Part shown: piece by piece, positions 9,923 to 19,415 of the stretch
How positions within the stretch are numbered: position 1 is the stretch's first letter
Layout: each line of letters starts with the position of its first letter
NCBI GenBank assembly: GCA_938085425.1
Contig: CALKGQ010000011.1
Location: forward strand, 1 to 64,000
Direction of reading: 5' to 3'
Source of the DNA: an uncultured Flavobacteriales bacterium
Lineage (GTDB): Bacteria; Bacteroidota; Bacteroidia; Flavobacteriales_D; Sanyastnellaceae
DNA length: 64,000 bases
Program-made: the position numbers and the translations under genes
Notes under the pieces: generated by a model
What the model was told of the DNA's origin: nothing
What the model saw: only the letters and a program-made list of their open reading frames with translations
Database searches by the model: none

Positions 9923-12900
9923 TCAGGTGCCTCGGGGAGCTGGCGCTTCAGGGGTCACCGTTTTTTGAGACAAGGCGGCCGCTTCATCGGCCGTCATGCC
10001 GGCGATGTCCTCAAAAATGGCCAAGGCCTGCAGCACCGTTTCCACCTTCTCGATTTTGAGCCTCAAACCGCCATTGCGCTGGTACATGCTGGCATCCTTT
10101 GCGTGGTGCTTGAGGTATTCCAGCACACGCGCAAAAGTGGCACTTTGGAAGTAGGGACTTTCTTCGTCCGAGACGAAGGCGGCAATGAGCTTGCCGCTTT
10201 TCAGGACCAGTTTTTCCATGCCCAACAATTGCGCGACCCACCGAAGTCGGATGGTCCCAAGCAGTTCTTCAGTCGCATCAGGCAGAGGCCCAAACCGATC
10301 CTCCAGGCGGTGCCTGAACCCCTTCATGTCCTCTGCGTGATGCAGGTTGTCCAGCTCACGGTAGAGGGCGATCCGTTCGGGAATGTCACTGACGTAATGG
10401 TCTGGAATCAGAAGCGACAGGTCAGTCTCCAGAACGGTCTCTTCGACAAAGCGTCCCGATTCAACTTGGTCGGCTTCCATCAAGTCCTTGAATTGTTCCT
10501 CCTTCAGTTCTTTGACGGCTTCTGCCAAAATCCGTTGGTACATGTCAAACCCGAGGTCATTGATGAACCCGCTCTGCTCGGCACCAAGAAGATCTCCAGC
10601 GCCCCGAATGTCCAAATCCCGCATGGCAATTTGCATGCCCGAACCCAAGTCTGAGAATTGCTCCAAGGCTTGGAGACGTTTCCTTGATTCTGCGGGAAGG
10701 GCGCTGAGTGGCGGGGCCATGAGGTAGCAAAAAGCCTTCCTGTTGGAGCGACCCACCCGTCCGCGAAGCTGATGCAAATCGCTCAAGCCAAACTTGTGGG
10801 CTTCGTTGATCAACATCGTGTTCGCATTGGAAATGTCGATGCCGCTTTCGATGATCGTGGTGGCCACGAGCACGTCGTATGCCCCGTCGATGAACCGCGC
10901 CATGACATCCTCGAGTTCCTTGCCTTCCATTTGGCCATGGCCAATGCCCACCCTCGCATCCGGCACCAAACGCTGGATCATTCCTGCCACCTCTTGGATG
11001 TTCCCCACGCGGTTGTGCACGAAGTAGGCCTGCCCTCCGCGGCTTAGCTCATAGGCGACCGCGTCGCGGATCACCTCTTCGTTGAACCCCGTGATGACCG
11101 TGTCCACAGGGTGCCTGTTGGGCGGAGGGGTTCGGATGATGCTCAAGTCCCTTGCGCCCATCAGGGAAAATTGTAGGGTCCGCGGGATGGGGGTGGCCGT
11201 GAGGGTCAACGTGTCGACGTTCGCTTTGAAGGTCTTCAGCTTGTCTTTGACACCCACCCCAAACTTTTGCTCTTCGTCGATGACCAAAAGGCCCAGGTCC
11301 TTGAACTTCACGCGTTTGCCCACAATGGCATGCGTGCCGACCAGGATGTCCACCTCCCCGCTTTCCACCTTTTTCAAGGTTTCCGTCAGGGCCTTGCCTG
11401 TCTTGAATCGGTTGATGAACTCCACGGAGACAGGGAACTCGCGCAGACGTCGGCTGAAGCTCTTGTGGTGCTGCATGGACAGGATGGTCGTGGGCACCAA
11501 CACGGCCACTTGCTTGCCGTCGCACGCTGCTCGGAAGGCCGCCCGGATGGCGATTTCCGTTTTGCCAAAACCCACATCGCCGCAGACCAATCGGTCCATC
11601 GGAATGGACTTGAGCATGTCCTCTTGGACGGCCTTGCTCGCGGCATTCTGGTCGGGCGTGTCTTCGTACATGAAGCTGGCCTCCAATGCGTGCTGCAGGT
11701 AGCCGTCGTCGGGGTAGGCATGGCCCGGTGCCGTCTTGCGCTTGGCATACAACTGCAGCAGGTCGTAGGCAATTTGCTTGACCCTGCCCTTGGTTTTTTG
11801 CTTGGTCTTGGCCCATGTGGCGGTCCCGAGCTTGTTGATTTTGGGCTGGGTCCCTTCCTTGGAGCTGTACTTTGAAATGCGGTGCAGGCTGTGGATGCTG
11901 ACATACAACACATCCCCACCTCGGTAGGTGAGTCGGATGGCCTCCTGCATCTTTCCGTTCACCTCGATTTTGTGCAAGCCACTGAATTCACCAATGCCAT
12001 GGTCGATGTGGACCACGTAGTCGCCCACCTCCAATGACATCAATTCTTTGATGGTCAGCGCCTCCTTGTTCTTTCGAAAACCCTCCTTCAGCCGGAAGCG
12101 ATGGTAGCGCTCAAACAGCTGGTGGTCGGTGTACACCAAAATCTTGAGCTCCTTGTCCACGAAGCCCTCGCTCAACTCCATGGGAATGGGCTTGTACGGC
12201 ACGGGCTCTTCGTGTTCTTCTAGACGGTCGTGGAAGACATCGTGCAGACGTTCCAATTGGGTGGCCTGCCCGCTGACCACCACATTGACGTAGCCGTTCT
12301 TGTGGTTGGACCGGAGGTTCCCGGCGATCAGGTCAAACTGTTTGTTGAAGGCTGGCTGGGCAACCATCCCATATTTCAAGATGAATCGGTTGGCCCAAGT
12401 GGTCCCTCCCCCAAACTCCACCACGCCAAACGGCTCGAGCAGGGATTCGAGATGCTCGCCGTCGAGAAACAGTTCTTCCGGTGGGGTCCTTTGGACTTCT
12501 CCACTCAGCCGGTCGTAATGCGCCTTTGCCCGCTCCATGGCCTTGTCCAATCCGGCAGCACATCGCTTGGCGTCGGCCATCCAAAGCACAGCGTCCTGGG
12601 GCAAGAACCCAAAGAACGGCTCGTGGGCCTCATGCAAGCTTGTGTTGCCCACGTTGGGCACAATGGTGGCGCGGGTCATCTTGGCGACACTGAGCTGTGA
12701 AGTGGGGTCAAACTTTCGGATCGAGTCCACATCGTCGCCAAAGAATTCAATGCGGTAAGGGTGGTCAAAGCTGAAGGAAAAAATGTCGACGATGCCTCCC
12801 CTCATGCTGTACTGTCCGGGTTCGTAGACGAAGTCGACCTTTTCAAAGTCATACGCCAGCAACACCTCATCCAAGAAGTCCATGGTGTAGGTCTCCCCCA

Positions 12901-13360
12901 AGGAAATCGTGAAGGTTTGGTCGCTGAGCTCTTTCCGGGTGATGACTTGTTCTGCCAAGGCCTCTGGAAAGGTCACCACCAAGAGGCCGTCCCTTCCGCC
13001 GTTGATTTCGTTCAGGACTTCTGCCCTCATGGCGATGTTGGCATTCTCGACTGTGGCCTCTTCGCTGTAGGGAACACGTGCCGACCTCGGGTAAAAGAGC
13101 ACGGGGCGTCGGTCCTCCAGAACCGATTGGAGGTCGTTCATGAAGTAGGCAGCTTGTTCCTTGTCGTCAAGGACAAACACATGGTGCCGCGGATGGGCCA
13201 GTTCGTCTTCGTGGGCCAGCATCCCCGCAATGGCCAAGGGTATGGCCGACCCCACCGCACCGTGCATTTCTACTTTGGCCCCTTCTCGCCCCAATGCCTC
13301 GCGCAACGAGGCGGCCCGAGGGTCACGGGCATAGAATTGGAGAAGATCGTCTGGGCGCAT
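9923..13360 (-). CDS. mfd: Transcription-repair coupling factor
   Basis: ATP-dependent translocase that removes RNA polymerase stalled at DNA lesions and recruits UvrA. 1145 residues, full length. The N-terminal half is the UvrB-like module (DDKEQAAYFMNDLQ and MRGGIVDIFSF are visible). The CarD-like RNA-polymerase-interaction domain contains GDYVVHIDHGIGEFSGL. The helicase core has Walker A GDVGFGKTE near residue 595, DEEQ box, TATPIPRTLQ and LRGRVGRSNR. A TRCF C-terminal domain ends the protein. The start ATG lies 8 nt after a TAACTTTG box that overlaps the fbp stop codon. Confidence 0.97.
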   Translation of the reverse strand: MRPDDLLQFYARDPRAASLREALGREGAKVEMHGAVGSAIPLAIAGMLAHEDELAHPRHHVFVLDDKEQAAYFMNDLQSVLEDRRPVLFYPRSARVPYSEEATVENANIAMRAEVLNEINGGRDGLLVVTFPEALAEQVITRKELSDQTFTISLGETYTMDFLDEVLLAYDFEKVDFVYEPGQYSMRGGIVDIFSFSFDHPYRIEFFGDDVDSIRKFDPTSQLSVAKMTRATIVPNVGNTSLHEAHEPFFGFLPQDAVLWMADAKRCAAGLDKAMERAKAHYDRLSGEVQRTPPEELFLDGEHLESLLEPFGVVEFGGGTTWANRFILKYGMVAQPAFNKQFDLIAGNLRSNHKNGYVNVVVSGQATQLERLHDVFHDRLEEHEEPVPYKPIPMELSEGFVDKELKILVYTDHQLFERYHRFRLKEGFRKNKEALTIKELMSLEVGDYVVHIDHGIGEFSGLHKIEVNGKMQEAIRLTYRGGDVLYVSIHSLHRISKYSSKEGTQPKINKLGTATWAKTKQKTKGRVKQIAYDLLQLYAKRKTAPGHAYPDDGYLQHALEASFMYEDTPDQNAASKAVQEDMLKSIPMDRLVCGDVGFGKTEIAIRAAFRAACDGKQVAVLVPTTILSMQHHKSFSRRLREFPVSVEFINRFKTGKALTETLKKVESGEVDILVGTHAIVGKRVKFKDLGLLVIDEEQKFGVGVKDKLKTFKANVDTLTLTATPIPRTLQFSLMGARDLSIIRTPPPNRHPVDTVITGFNEEVIRDAVAYELSRGGQAYFVHNRVGNIQEVAGMIQRLVPDARVGIGHGQMEGKELEDVMARFIDGAYDVLVATTIIESGIDISNANTMLINEAHKFGLSDLHQLRGRVGRSNRKAFCYLMAPPLSALPAESRKRLQALEQFSDLGSGMQIAMRDLDIRGAGDLLGAEQSGFINDLGFDMYQRILAEAVKELKEEQFKDLMEADQVESGRFVEETVLETDLSLLIPDHYVSDIPERIALYRELDNLHHAEDMKGFRHRLEDRFGPLPDATEELLGTIRLRWVAQLLGMEKLVLKSGKLIAAFVSDEESPYFQSATFARVLEYLKHHAKDASMYQRNGGLRLKIEKVETVLQALAIFEDIAGMTADEAAALSQKTVTPEAPAPRGT

Positions 13361-13368
13361 GGGCGCCG

Positions 13369-13376
13369 CAAAGTTA
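13369..13376 (-). promoter_or_regulatory. -7 promoter box of mfd, overlapping the fbp stop codon
   Basis: TAACTTTG on the minus strand ends 8 nt before the mfd ATG. Its first three bases, TAA at 13376-13374, are the fbp stop codon. Confidence 0.6.
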
Positions 13377-14441
13377 GGGGATGGGGGCAGGTGTCAACCC
13401 CTTGGAAGGGGCATTCCGACCTTGCCCGCCGCGTCTTGCCCAGCGGCAAGCTTCAAGGGCCTCCACGAGGTGCCTGTTCCCAATGTAAAACGGACTGCGT
13501 TCGTGCAGCGACTGAGGGCGTTTGTCCATGATGCGGACGCCATCGTCTACGGCCTTGCCACCGGCTTCCTCGGCGATCCAAGCCAATGGAGCGCATTCGT
13601 ACAGAAGCCGAAGTTTTCCCTGGGGTTGATCGATGGTCGAGGGGTACAAATAGATGCCGCCGTGCAAAAGGTTGCGGTGAAAGTCCGCGACCAAAGAACC
13701 GATGTAGCGTCCCCTGAACCCCGCATCGGCTGCATCGCGGCAACCGTCGATGAAATCTTGTGTAGGTCGATCGCTGCGCGCCTTGACCGCGTCGTTGATG
13801 CTGTAGGTGCTTCCTTTGGAAGGGAAGGTCATGGTCGGATGTGAGAGAAAAAACTCCCCGACTGCAGGGTCGAGGGTGAATCCATTCACGCCCGTCCCCG
13901 TGGTGTACACCAGCATGGTGCTGGAGCCGTAGAGCACATAGCCCGCAGCGACTTGGGACGTTCCCGGTTGAAGAAAATCTTTTTCTTTCAAAGGCTCGCC
14001 CATGGGGGTCAGCCGTCGCACGATGCTGAAGATGGTGCCAATGCTCACATTCACGTCGATGTTGGACGACCCGTCCAAGGGGTCGATCAAGACGATGTAT
14101 TTGCCTTGACGGCCCTCACCATCCTCTCCACATCTGACAAAGTGCTCTTGTTCTTCCGACCCGATGCCACAAACACTCTTGCCTGACGAAAGGATGCGCA
14201 TGAAGGCCTCATCCGCAAACACGTCCAACTTTTGTTGGCGTTCGTCTTGGATGTTGGTGGCTCCTGAGGCCCCAAGGATGGAGGTCAAACCCGCACGGTT
14301 GACCTGTTGATTCACGATTTTGGCGGCGACGCCCAAATCGGTCAAGAGCCGCGTGAGTTGGCCCGACACAAACGGAAAGTCCGCCTGCCGGTCCATGATG
14401 AATTCTCCAAATGTGGGGGCCTTGGTCATTTCAAGTGCCAT
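13374..14441 (-). CDS. fbp: Fructose-1,6-bisphosphatase, class I
   Basis: Gluconeogenic phosphatase that hydrolyses fructose-1,6-bisphosphate. About 355 residues. The metal-binding motif is IVLIDPLDGSSNIDVNVSIGTIFSI. SEEQEHFVR, GGIYLYPST and CAPLAWIAEEAGG in the C-terminal half are also class I signatures. The ATG at 14441 is chosen over one 30 nt upstream because a TACTTTTG box ends 6 nt before it. The gene is transcribed toward mfd. Confidence 0.95.
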   Translation of the reverse strand: MALEMTKAPTFGEFIMDRQADFPFVSGQLTRLLTDLGVAAKIVNQQVNRAGLTSILGASGATNIQDERQQKLDVFADEAFMRILSSGKSVCGIGSEEQEHFVRCGEDGEGRQGKYIVLIDPLDGSSNIDVNVSIGTIFSIVRRLTPMGEPLKEKDFLQPGTSQVAAGYVLYGSSTMLVYTTGTGVNGFTLDPAVGEFFLSHPTMTFPSKGSTYSINDAVKARSDRPTQDFIDGCRDAADAGFRGRYIGSLVADFHRNLLHGGIYLYPSTIDQPQGKLRLLYECAPLAWIAEEAGGKAVDDGVRIMDKRPQSLHERSPFYIGNRHLVEALEACRWARRGGQGRNAPSKGLTPAPIP

Positions 14442-14447
14442 TGTGAC

Positions 14448-14455
14448 CAAAAGTA
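14448..14455 (-). promoter_or_regulatory. -7 promoter box of fbp
   Basis: TACTTTTG on the minus strand ends 6 nt before the fbp ATG at 14441, and it would exclude the longer start at 14471, which lies upstream of the box. Confidence 0.6.
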
Positions 14456-14518
14456 GAAGGTTCCCCTCCACTCTCCATCACTGGGCCGCAAGAAACTTTT
14501 CAGAAGCCGGGACAAAGG

Positions 14519-15307
14519 TCACTGCGGCCCCTGAAGGGCAGCCGCCAATTCGTGGAATTCATCCACCGACAATTGCTCGGCACGTTTGGCCAAGTAAGCT
14601 TCAGGAATCTGTGCCTCTTCAAAACCGGCGCTCTTGAGCGCATTTCGAAGGGTCTTTCGCCGTTGGTTGAAGGCCCCTTTGACCACCCTTTTGAAGTGGG
14701 CAAACGACATGCCATGGGGCAGCTCCGACATGGAGTTGCGCACGAGCCGGATGACCCCACTCTTCACCTTGGGCGGAGGGTCGAATGCCTGCTCGTGGAC
14801 GGTGAAGAGGTAGTCGATGTCGTAGTAGGACTGGAGCAATACGCTGAGGATGCCGTACGTTTTGGAACCAGGCCCCTCGGCCACCCTCTCTGCGACTTCC
14901 TTTTGGAACATGCCCACGCATTCAGGAACCCTGTCCCGCCATTCCAAGACGCGGAAAAGAATCTGCGAACTGATGTTGTACGGGAAATTGCCGGCGACCA
15001 CGAACGGTGCGCCGTCTGGGTAGGCTTCGTTGGGGTCCCAGCGAAGCAAGTCCACGCCGAAGATTTGGTCGTCTGAAAGCACCCCCTGTGAGGTGAGGTA
15101 GTCCACGGATTCCTCGTCGAGTTCCACTGCCTTCAACGTCAAGTCGCCGCGCTCCAGCAATGGCCTTGTGAGGGCGCCCGTCCCCGGGCCGACCTCCAAT
15201 ACTTCTGTGCAACCACGGTGCTTGGTGACGGCTTGCGCGATGCGACGGGCCACGTTGAGGTCCCGCAGAAAATGCTGACCGAGGTGCTTCTTCGCCCGGA
15301 CCTTCAT
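14519..15307 (-). CDS. rsmA: 16S rRNA (adenine1518/1519-N6) dimethyltransferase
   Basis: RsmA/KsgA dimethylates two adjacent adenines near the 3' end of 16S rRNA late in 30S assembly. About 262 residues. Motifs are KKHLGQHFLRD at the N-terminus, EVGPGTGALTRPLL (SAM-binding motif I) and NFPYNISSQILFRVL (motif IV, NxPY). The ATG at 15307 overlaps the DUF4286 stop by 4 nt (ATGA), the usual sign of translational coupling. It is the last gene of the serS chain. Confidence 0.96.
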   Translation of the reverse strand: MKVRAKKHLGQHFLRDLNVARRIAQAVTKHRGCTEVLEVGPGTGALTRPLLERGDLTLKAVELDEESVDYLTSQGVLSDDQIFGVDLLRWDPNEAYPDGAPFVVAGNFPYNISSQILFRVLEWRDRVPECVGMFQKEVAERVAEGPGSKTYGILSVLLQSYYDIDYLFTVHEQAFDPPPKVKSGVIRLVRNSMSELPHGMSFAHFKRVVKGAFNQRRKTLRNALKSAGFEEAQIPEAYLAKRAEQLSVDEFHELAAALQGPQ

Positions 15308-15648
15308 CCTTGTTGGCTGGCATCCACCTTCTTGGTGGGGTGGCCCTCCGCAATCAACGGGAGGACCGTGCGAAAGGCGACGGCATGGGACCCCCACTTG
15401 GCCTGATGCTCTGCCTGGAGGGCGGGAGCGTGCTCCTTTTGGTACGTCTCCAAGGATTGGGCATCTCTTGCCATGTATTGCACCGCGAAGGTGATGCCTC
15501 CTTCTGCTTCGCCTTGCACATGGCAGAGCCGGAAGTCCCTGAAGTGTCCTGTGGCCAAAACCTCCGGAATGTGCTCTTCCATCATGTACTTGACCCAGTC
15601 GTTGGCATGTTCTAGGGAAACACTGACGGTGACGTTGTAGAGAACCAT
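15304..15648 (-). CDS. DUF4286 family protein
   Basis: Small cytoplasmic protein of 114 residues, starting MVLYNVTVSVSLEHANDWVKYM. Its size and its position next to rsmA fit DUF4286, common in Bacteroidota. No catalytic motif is known to me. The ATG at 15648 matches family starts and lies 10 nt after the TPR gene; the stop overlaps rsmA by 4 nt. Function unknown; the fixed link to rsmA hints at a role in ribosome maturation but does not show one. Confidence 0.8.
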   Translation of the reverse strand: MVLYNVTVSVSLEHANDWVKYMMEEHIPEVLATGHFRDFRLCHVQGEAEGGITFAVQYMARDAQSLETYQKEHAPALQAEHQAKWGSHAVAFRTVLPLIAEGHPTKKVDASQQG

Positions 15649-15658
15649 GGTTGGGGGA

Positions 15659-17500
15659 TTATTCAAGTTGATCGCCCCGAAGTTCGCGGAACCGCTTTCT
15701 GGCTTCGACGGCGTACAGGGATCCAGGGAAATCAAAAAGCAACTGCTCGTAAAGGCCCTGTGCAGTCTCCGGATCAAGGAGCGTGCGATGGGTCAAATCC
15801 GCGAGACGGAACAACGCGTCGTCCCCAGTGATGTCGTCAAAGTGCAGGTCCACCACGTCGCGGTAAATCGCCATGGCGGTGTCCAAGCGGCCCTGCTCCA
15901 GAAACATGTCGGCCGACATCATCATCGACTCGTCCTCCAAAGGGTGCCCAGGGTGGGCTTCTTCCAAAGAGTCAAGGGTGGCCCGCGCATCGTCGAATTG
16001 ACGCTGCATCCGCAAGAGGTCCGCACGGGCAAACATCTCCATGGGTTCCGTGAGGGTGTCGAGGTTGAAGTTGTCTGTGATCAGAAGGCTCAACTCAATG
16101 GCATCGTTGGAGATGAGCTTGGAGGTGGAGGCCTTCAGCGCATTGAGTTGGTTTTGGGCCCAATTGAAGTCCCCCCCAAAGTAGCTGACCCTGGCATTGC
16201 GAAACTTCGCTTCGTGCCCTAGTGCTTCGTTTTTGAAATCCAGGACCACCTGGGAGAACAAAAGAGAGGCGTCCCAAATCAAGCCCTCAAACACGTAGAT
16301 GTCACCCAGTGTCAATTTGCATGCCGCCGCCACGCGTTCGTTCAAGTCGTTTTGCGCCAAAAGGCGCTCCAAGTCTGCGATGGCCTCTTCTCCACGTTTC
16401 AGGTAGAAAGCCAAAAGATGTGCCCTGTCCTTGACCATCATGGCCGTTTCGGAACGCACGCCCAGGTCGGTCAAGCTCGAAGCATATTCTTGGGCCAAGG
16501 ACGCCATGGCTTCCAAGTCGGCGGGCACTGCTTGCATGAGTTCGTTGAAACGGACCTGCAGCAATTCGTTGCGCGCGGTGAAGAAGTAAGGATTGTCAGG
16601 ACCTTTCCCTGCGACGTAGCCATAGCAACGAAGCGCGGTGTCGGCATCTCCATTGGCTTGGGCGGTGTGCCCCAACTCCATCAGCCGCGTGCCTTGTTCT
16701 GCCAAACGTAGGTCCAGGGATTTGGCATGGACAAAGGAGGACGCAAAATCTTGGATTTGGTTGAAGTGCCACACCAGCAACTCGGGAAATACGGTCTTGT
16801 CTGGGTACGCCTGAATGGCCCTGAGCAATGCCACGCGCACGAGCTCTCGGTTGTCCTCCGTGGTGGTCAGCCTGAGGTTGCGGTTCATGCTGTTTTGGAC
16901 GGTCCGCAAATAGTTGGGCCTGGTGTTCAACAAAGACATGTAGGCATCGAGCATGCCCACGAAATCTCCGCGCATTCCCTGCAAATTGGCCAATTCATAA
17001 TCAAAGCCTGTGGTGCCCAACTTCTGGGCACGTTCGTAGGTGGCCAAGGCCATGTCGAGCTCGTCCAACTTGATGAATGCGTTGGCCAGGGACACAGCCG
17101 CGGAACGGCCAGGCTGCATCAGTTCGAGGGCCTCGACAAAGGCTTCCATCGCCTGTTCTTGTTTGTCGAACTGCAGGTACAGGGAGCCCAAATCCACCAA
17201 GGCCGTGGACTTGGAGTTTTTGTGGCGCCGTTTCAGGCGCGTCTTTACCAACTTTTCTGCCTCGACGAAGTCGTCCAACGCGAGAAGCGTGCCGTAGTAC
17301 ATCTTGTAGACGGCGTTGGTTTTGTTCTTTTTCCAAATGGTCTCCAAGTACAGACGGGCCTGAGGGTAGCTGCCTTCGTTGAAGTAAAACTCGGCCAATT
17401 CCAAGTCGGTTTGGGCATGCGCTTGATCTGGTGCAAATAGCCCCATGCCCGCGAGAAGAAGGGCGAACACAATGCGGTGAAAGCCACGTGGTTCACGCAT
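15659..17500 (-). CDS. Exported tetratricopeptide-repeat protein
   Basis: About 613 residues. A signal peptide (residues 1-30, ending DQAHAQ) is followed by a chain of TPR-like helical hairpins: units near LAEFYFNEGSYPQARLYLE and VDLGSLYLQFDKQEQAMEAF, and C-terminal ones around MFLEQGRLDTAMAIYRDVV and EQLLFDFPGSLYAVEARKRF. Likely a periplasmic or outer-membrane-associated protein-binding scaffold; partner unknown. The ATG at 17500 overlaps the lipoprotein stop by 8 nt. A TTG 12 nt upstream is also possible. Part of the serS-to-rsmA chain. Confidence 0.82.
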   Translation of the reverse strand: MREPRGFHRIVFALLLAGMGLFAPDQAHAQTDLELAEFYFNEGSYPQARLYLETIWKKNKTNAVYKMYYGTLLALDDFVEAEKLVKTRLKRRHKNSKSTALVDLGSLYLQFDKQEQAMEAFVEALELMQPGRSAAVSLANAFIKLDELDMALATYERAQKLGTTGFDYELANLQGMRGDFVGMLDAYMSLLNTRPNYLRTVQNSMNRNLRLTTTEDNRELVRVALLRAIQAYPDKTVFPELLVWHFNQIQDFASSFVHAKSLDLRLAEQGTRLMELGHTAQANGDADTALRCYGYVAGKGPDNPYFFTARNELLQVRFNELMQAVPADLEAMASLAQEYASSLTDLGVRSETAMMVKDRAHLLAFYLKRGEEAIADLERLLAQNDLNERVAAACKLTLGDIYVFEGLIWDASLLFSQVVLDFKNEALGHEAKFRNARVSYFGGDFNWAQNQLNALKASTSKLISNDAIELSLLITDNFNLDTLTEPMEMFARADLLRMQRQFDDARATLDSLEEAHPGHPLEDESMMMSADMFLEQGRLDTAMAIYRDVVDLHFDDITGDDALFRLADLTHRTLLDPETAQGLYEQLLFDFPGSLYAVEARKRFRELRGDQLE

Positions 17501-18116
17501 CGCCTTGGGCAATTTGTTGCGCCCATTCCGCGCGTTTGGCGAGGATCAGGCTGTCCATCTTGGCCAGGGTGCTTTGTTCCAACTCCATGCCCAAACGGAT
17601 GTACCGCTGGGTGTCGTCACAAGCTGATTTCCAGGCCTTGTATGCGTCGAGCTCCCGTCTTGCCTGGTTGTCAAAATACCCCTCGTCCATGGCTTGCCCC
17701 ATGCCGTCCACCTTGGCGCGGGTGCGGATGGCGTCGCGCAAGCCTTCGAGTTGGGTGCGGCACACTTCTCCTTGCTTTTTCAAGAGGTCGACTTTTTGCG
17801 ATGTGCCTTTGAGGTAACGCTTGACACGCGCCCAATCGCCGATGAGTTGCCCATCTTCGAGTGAGAAGGTCAAACTCGAGTCCGCCATGAGCCAGTTCAA
17901 GTCTTTGAAGCGCGTGGCCACCCTTTTTTGGGACGCCGCCAGGCTGTCGAGGTTCAGTCCATCGAGTGCGGAGAGGCCTTGGGCCACTTCTTGCGCGGCT
18001 TCGGCCAGCGCACCTCGGTGGGCACTCCCCGGCCCGCCACATCCAATCCCAGCCCACAAGAGACCAAGGACAGCGGTGCACATCGCCAAGCGCTGGATGC
18101 CGAAGGACATGGTCAT
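17493..18116 (-). CDS. Putative lipoprotein of unknown function
   Basis: 207 residues. The N-terminus is a lipoprotein signal with lipobox AGIGC (Cys26), so the mature protein should be membrane-anchored. The rest is predicted largely helical with many charged residues (for example KRYLKGTSQKVDLLKKQGEV) and may form a coiled coil. I recognise no family. It starts 4 nt inside serS (ATGA overlap) and overlaps the exported TPR gene at its end. Coupling to the TPR protein suggests the two may work together in the envelope; this is inference. Confidence 0.7.
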   Translation of the reverse strand: MTMSFGIQRLAMCTAVLGLLWAGIGCGGPGSAHRGALAEAAQEVAQGLSALDGLNLDSLAASQKRVATRFKDLNWLMADSSLTFSLEDGQLIGDWARVKRYLKGTSQKVDLLKKQGEVCRTQLEGLRDAIRTRAKVDGMGQAMDEGYFDNQARRELDAYKAWKSACDDTQRYIRLGMELEQSTLAKMDSLILAKRAEWAQQIAQGDA

Positions 18117-19387
18117 GCGTCGATGCGGTCAAACCCCACGAAGGGGACCAAGGCGGCGGGGATGCGGATGCCTTGATGGTCTTGGTGGTTTTCCATGAGC
18201 GCGGCAAGAATGCGGGGCAGGGCCAGTGCCGAGCCGTTGAGCGTATGCACCCATTTGTTCTTGCCATCGGCGTCTTTGAAGCGGCACTTCAGCCGGTTCG
18301 CTTGGAACGTCTCGAAGTTGGAGACGGAACTCACTTCCAACCAGCGCTCTTGCGCTGCAGACCAAACTTCAAAGTCGTAGGTCATGGCGGCCGTGAAGCC
18401 CATGTCGCCCCCACACAACCTCAGGATGCGGTAGGGCAGCTCAAGGCCTTCCAGCAGTCCCTTGACGTGCTCCACCATGGTGTCGAGGGTGCCGTAGCTT
18501 TCATCGGGATGCGTCACCTGCACAATTTCGACCTTGTCGAATTGGTGAAGGCGGTTCAACCCCCTGACGTCCTTGCCGTAGCTGCCTGCTTCGCGACGGA
18601 AACATGGGGTGAAGCCACAGATTTTCTGAGGCAACTGGTCGGCAGAGAGGACCACATCCCGGAAGATGTTGGTGAGGGGGACTTCCGCCGTGGGAATCAT
18701 GTACAAGTCGTCCTCTGGCATGTGGTACATCTGCCCTTCTTTGTCGGGGAGTTGTCCTGTGCCAAAACCCGAATCCGCATTGATCATCAAGGGCGGTATG
18801 TACTCAGTGTATCCCGCGTCGTCCGCCCGGTCGAGGAAGAACCGAATCAGCCCCCGTTGGAGTTTGGCACCTTTTCCCTTGTAAAAGGGAAAGCCCCCGC
18901 CGGTCACCTTGGCCCCCAAATCAAAATCGATCAGGTCGAGTTCCTTGGCCAAATCCCAATGCGGCTTGGCGTCTCCTCCGGCAGGCGAAGGTTCCCCGTT
19001 CCGATACGTTTCGACGTTGTCTTCCGGGGTTTTCCCGGAGGCCACAGCATCTGCTGGTGTGTTGGGCAACTGGACGAGCAAAGCGTGCATTTGGGCTTCC
19101 GCTTGGTCCATCGCCTCTTTGAGTTCAGCCGACTTCGCCTTGAGTCCGGCCGTGCGGTTTTTGATGGCTTCCGCTTCCTCTTTTTTGCCTTCCCGCATCA
19201 GGCCACCGATTTGTCGAGAGAGGGTGTTGCTTTCCGACAGGACATGGTCCAATTCTGTTTGAGCAGAGCGTCGCTCGGCGTCTTTGGACAGGACACCGTC
19301 GACCATGGCCGTGGCGTCGATGTGACGCTTGGCCAGGGCAGACAATACATCGTCGCGGTGGTCTCGGAGGCTTTGGAGGGTCAACAT
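18113..19387 (-). CDS. serS: Seryl-tRNA synthetase
   Basis: Class II synthetase charging tRNA-Ser. 424 residues, standard length. The N-terminal antiparallel coiled-coil arm (about residues 30-100) is followed by the catalytic core with motif 2 CFRREAGSYGKDVRGLNRLHQF and a C-terminal motif 3 region ending LNGSALALPRILAALMENHQ. A TATTTTTG box lies 20 nt upstream of the ATG. First gene of a five-gene chain (serS, lipoprotein, TPR, DUF4286, rsmA) with overlapping or nearly abutting ends. Confidence 0.97.
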   Translation of the reverse strand: MLTLQSLRDHRDDVLSALAKRHIDATAMVDGVLSKDAERRSAQTELDHVLSESNTLSRQIGGLMREGKKEEAEAIKNRTAGLKAKSAELKEAMDQAEAQMHALLVQLPNTPADAVASGKTPEDNVETYRNGEPSPAGGDAKPHWDLAKELDLIDFDLGAKVTGGGFPFYKGKGAKLQRGLIRFFLDRADDAGYTEYIPPLMINADSGFGTGQLPDKEGQMYHMPEDDLYMIPTAEVPLTNIFRDVVLSADQLPQKICGFTPCFRREAGSYGKDVRGLNRLHQFDKVEIVQVTHPDESYGTLDTMVEHVKGLLEGLELPYRILRLCGGDMGFTAAMTYDFEVWSAAQERWLEVSSVSNFETFQANRLKCRFKDADGKNKWVHTLNGSALALPRILAALMENHQDHQGIRIPAALVPFVGFDRIDA

Positions 19388-19407
19388 GGCAGTTGGTCTG
19401 TAAGGTC

Positions 19408-19415
19408 CAAAAATA
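19408..19415 (-). promoter_or_regulatory. -7 promoter box of serS, inside the rpmA terminator T-tract
   Basis: TATTTTTG on the minus strand, 20 nt before the serS ATG. It coincides with the T-rich tail of the terminator hairpin that ends the rplU-rpmA transcript. Confidence 0.55.
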
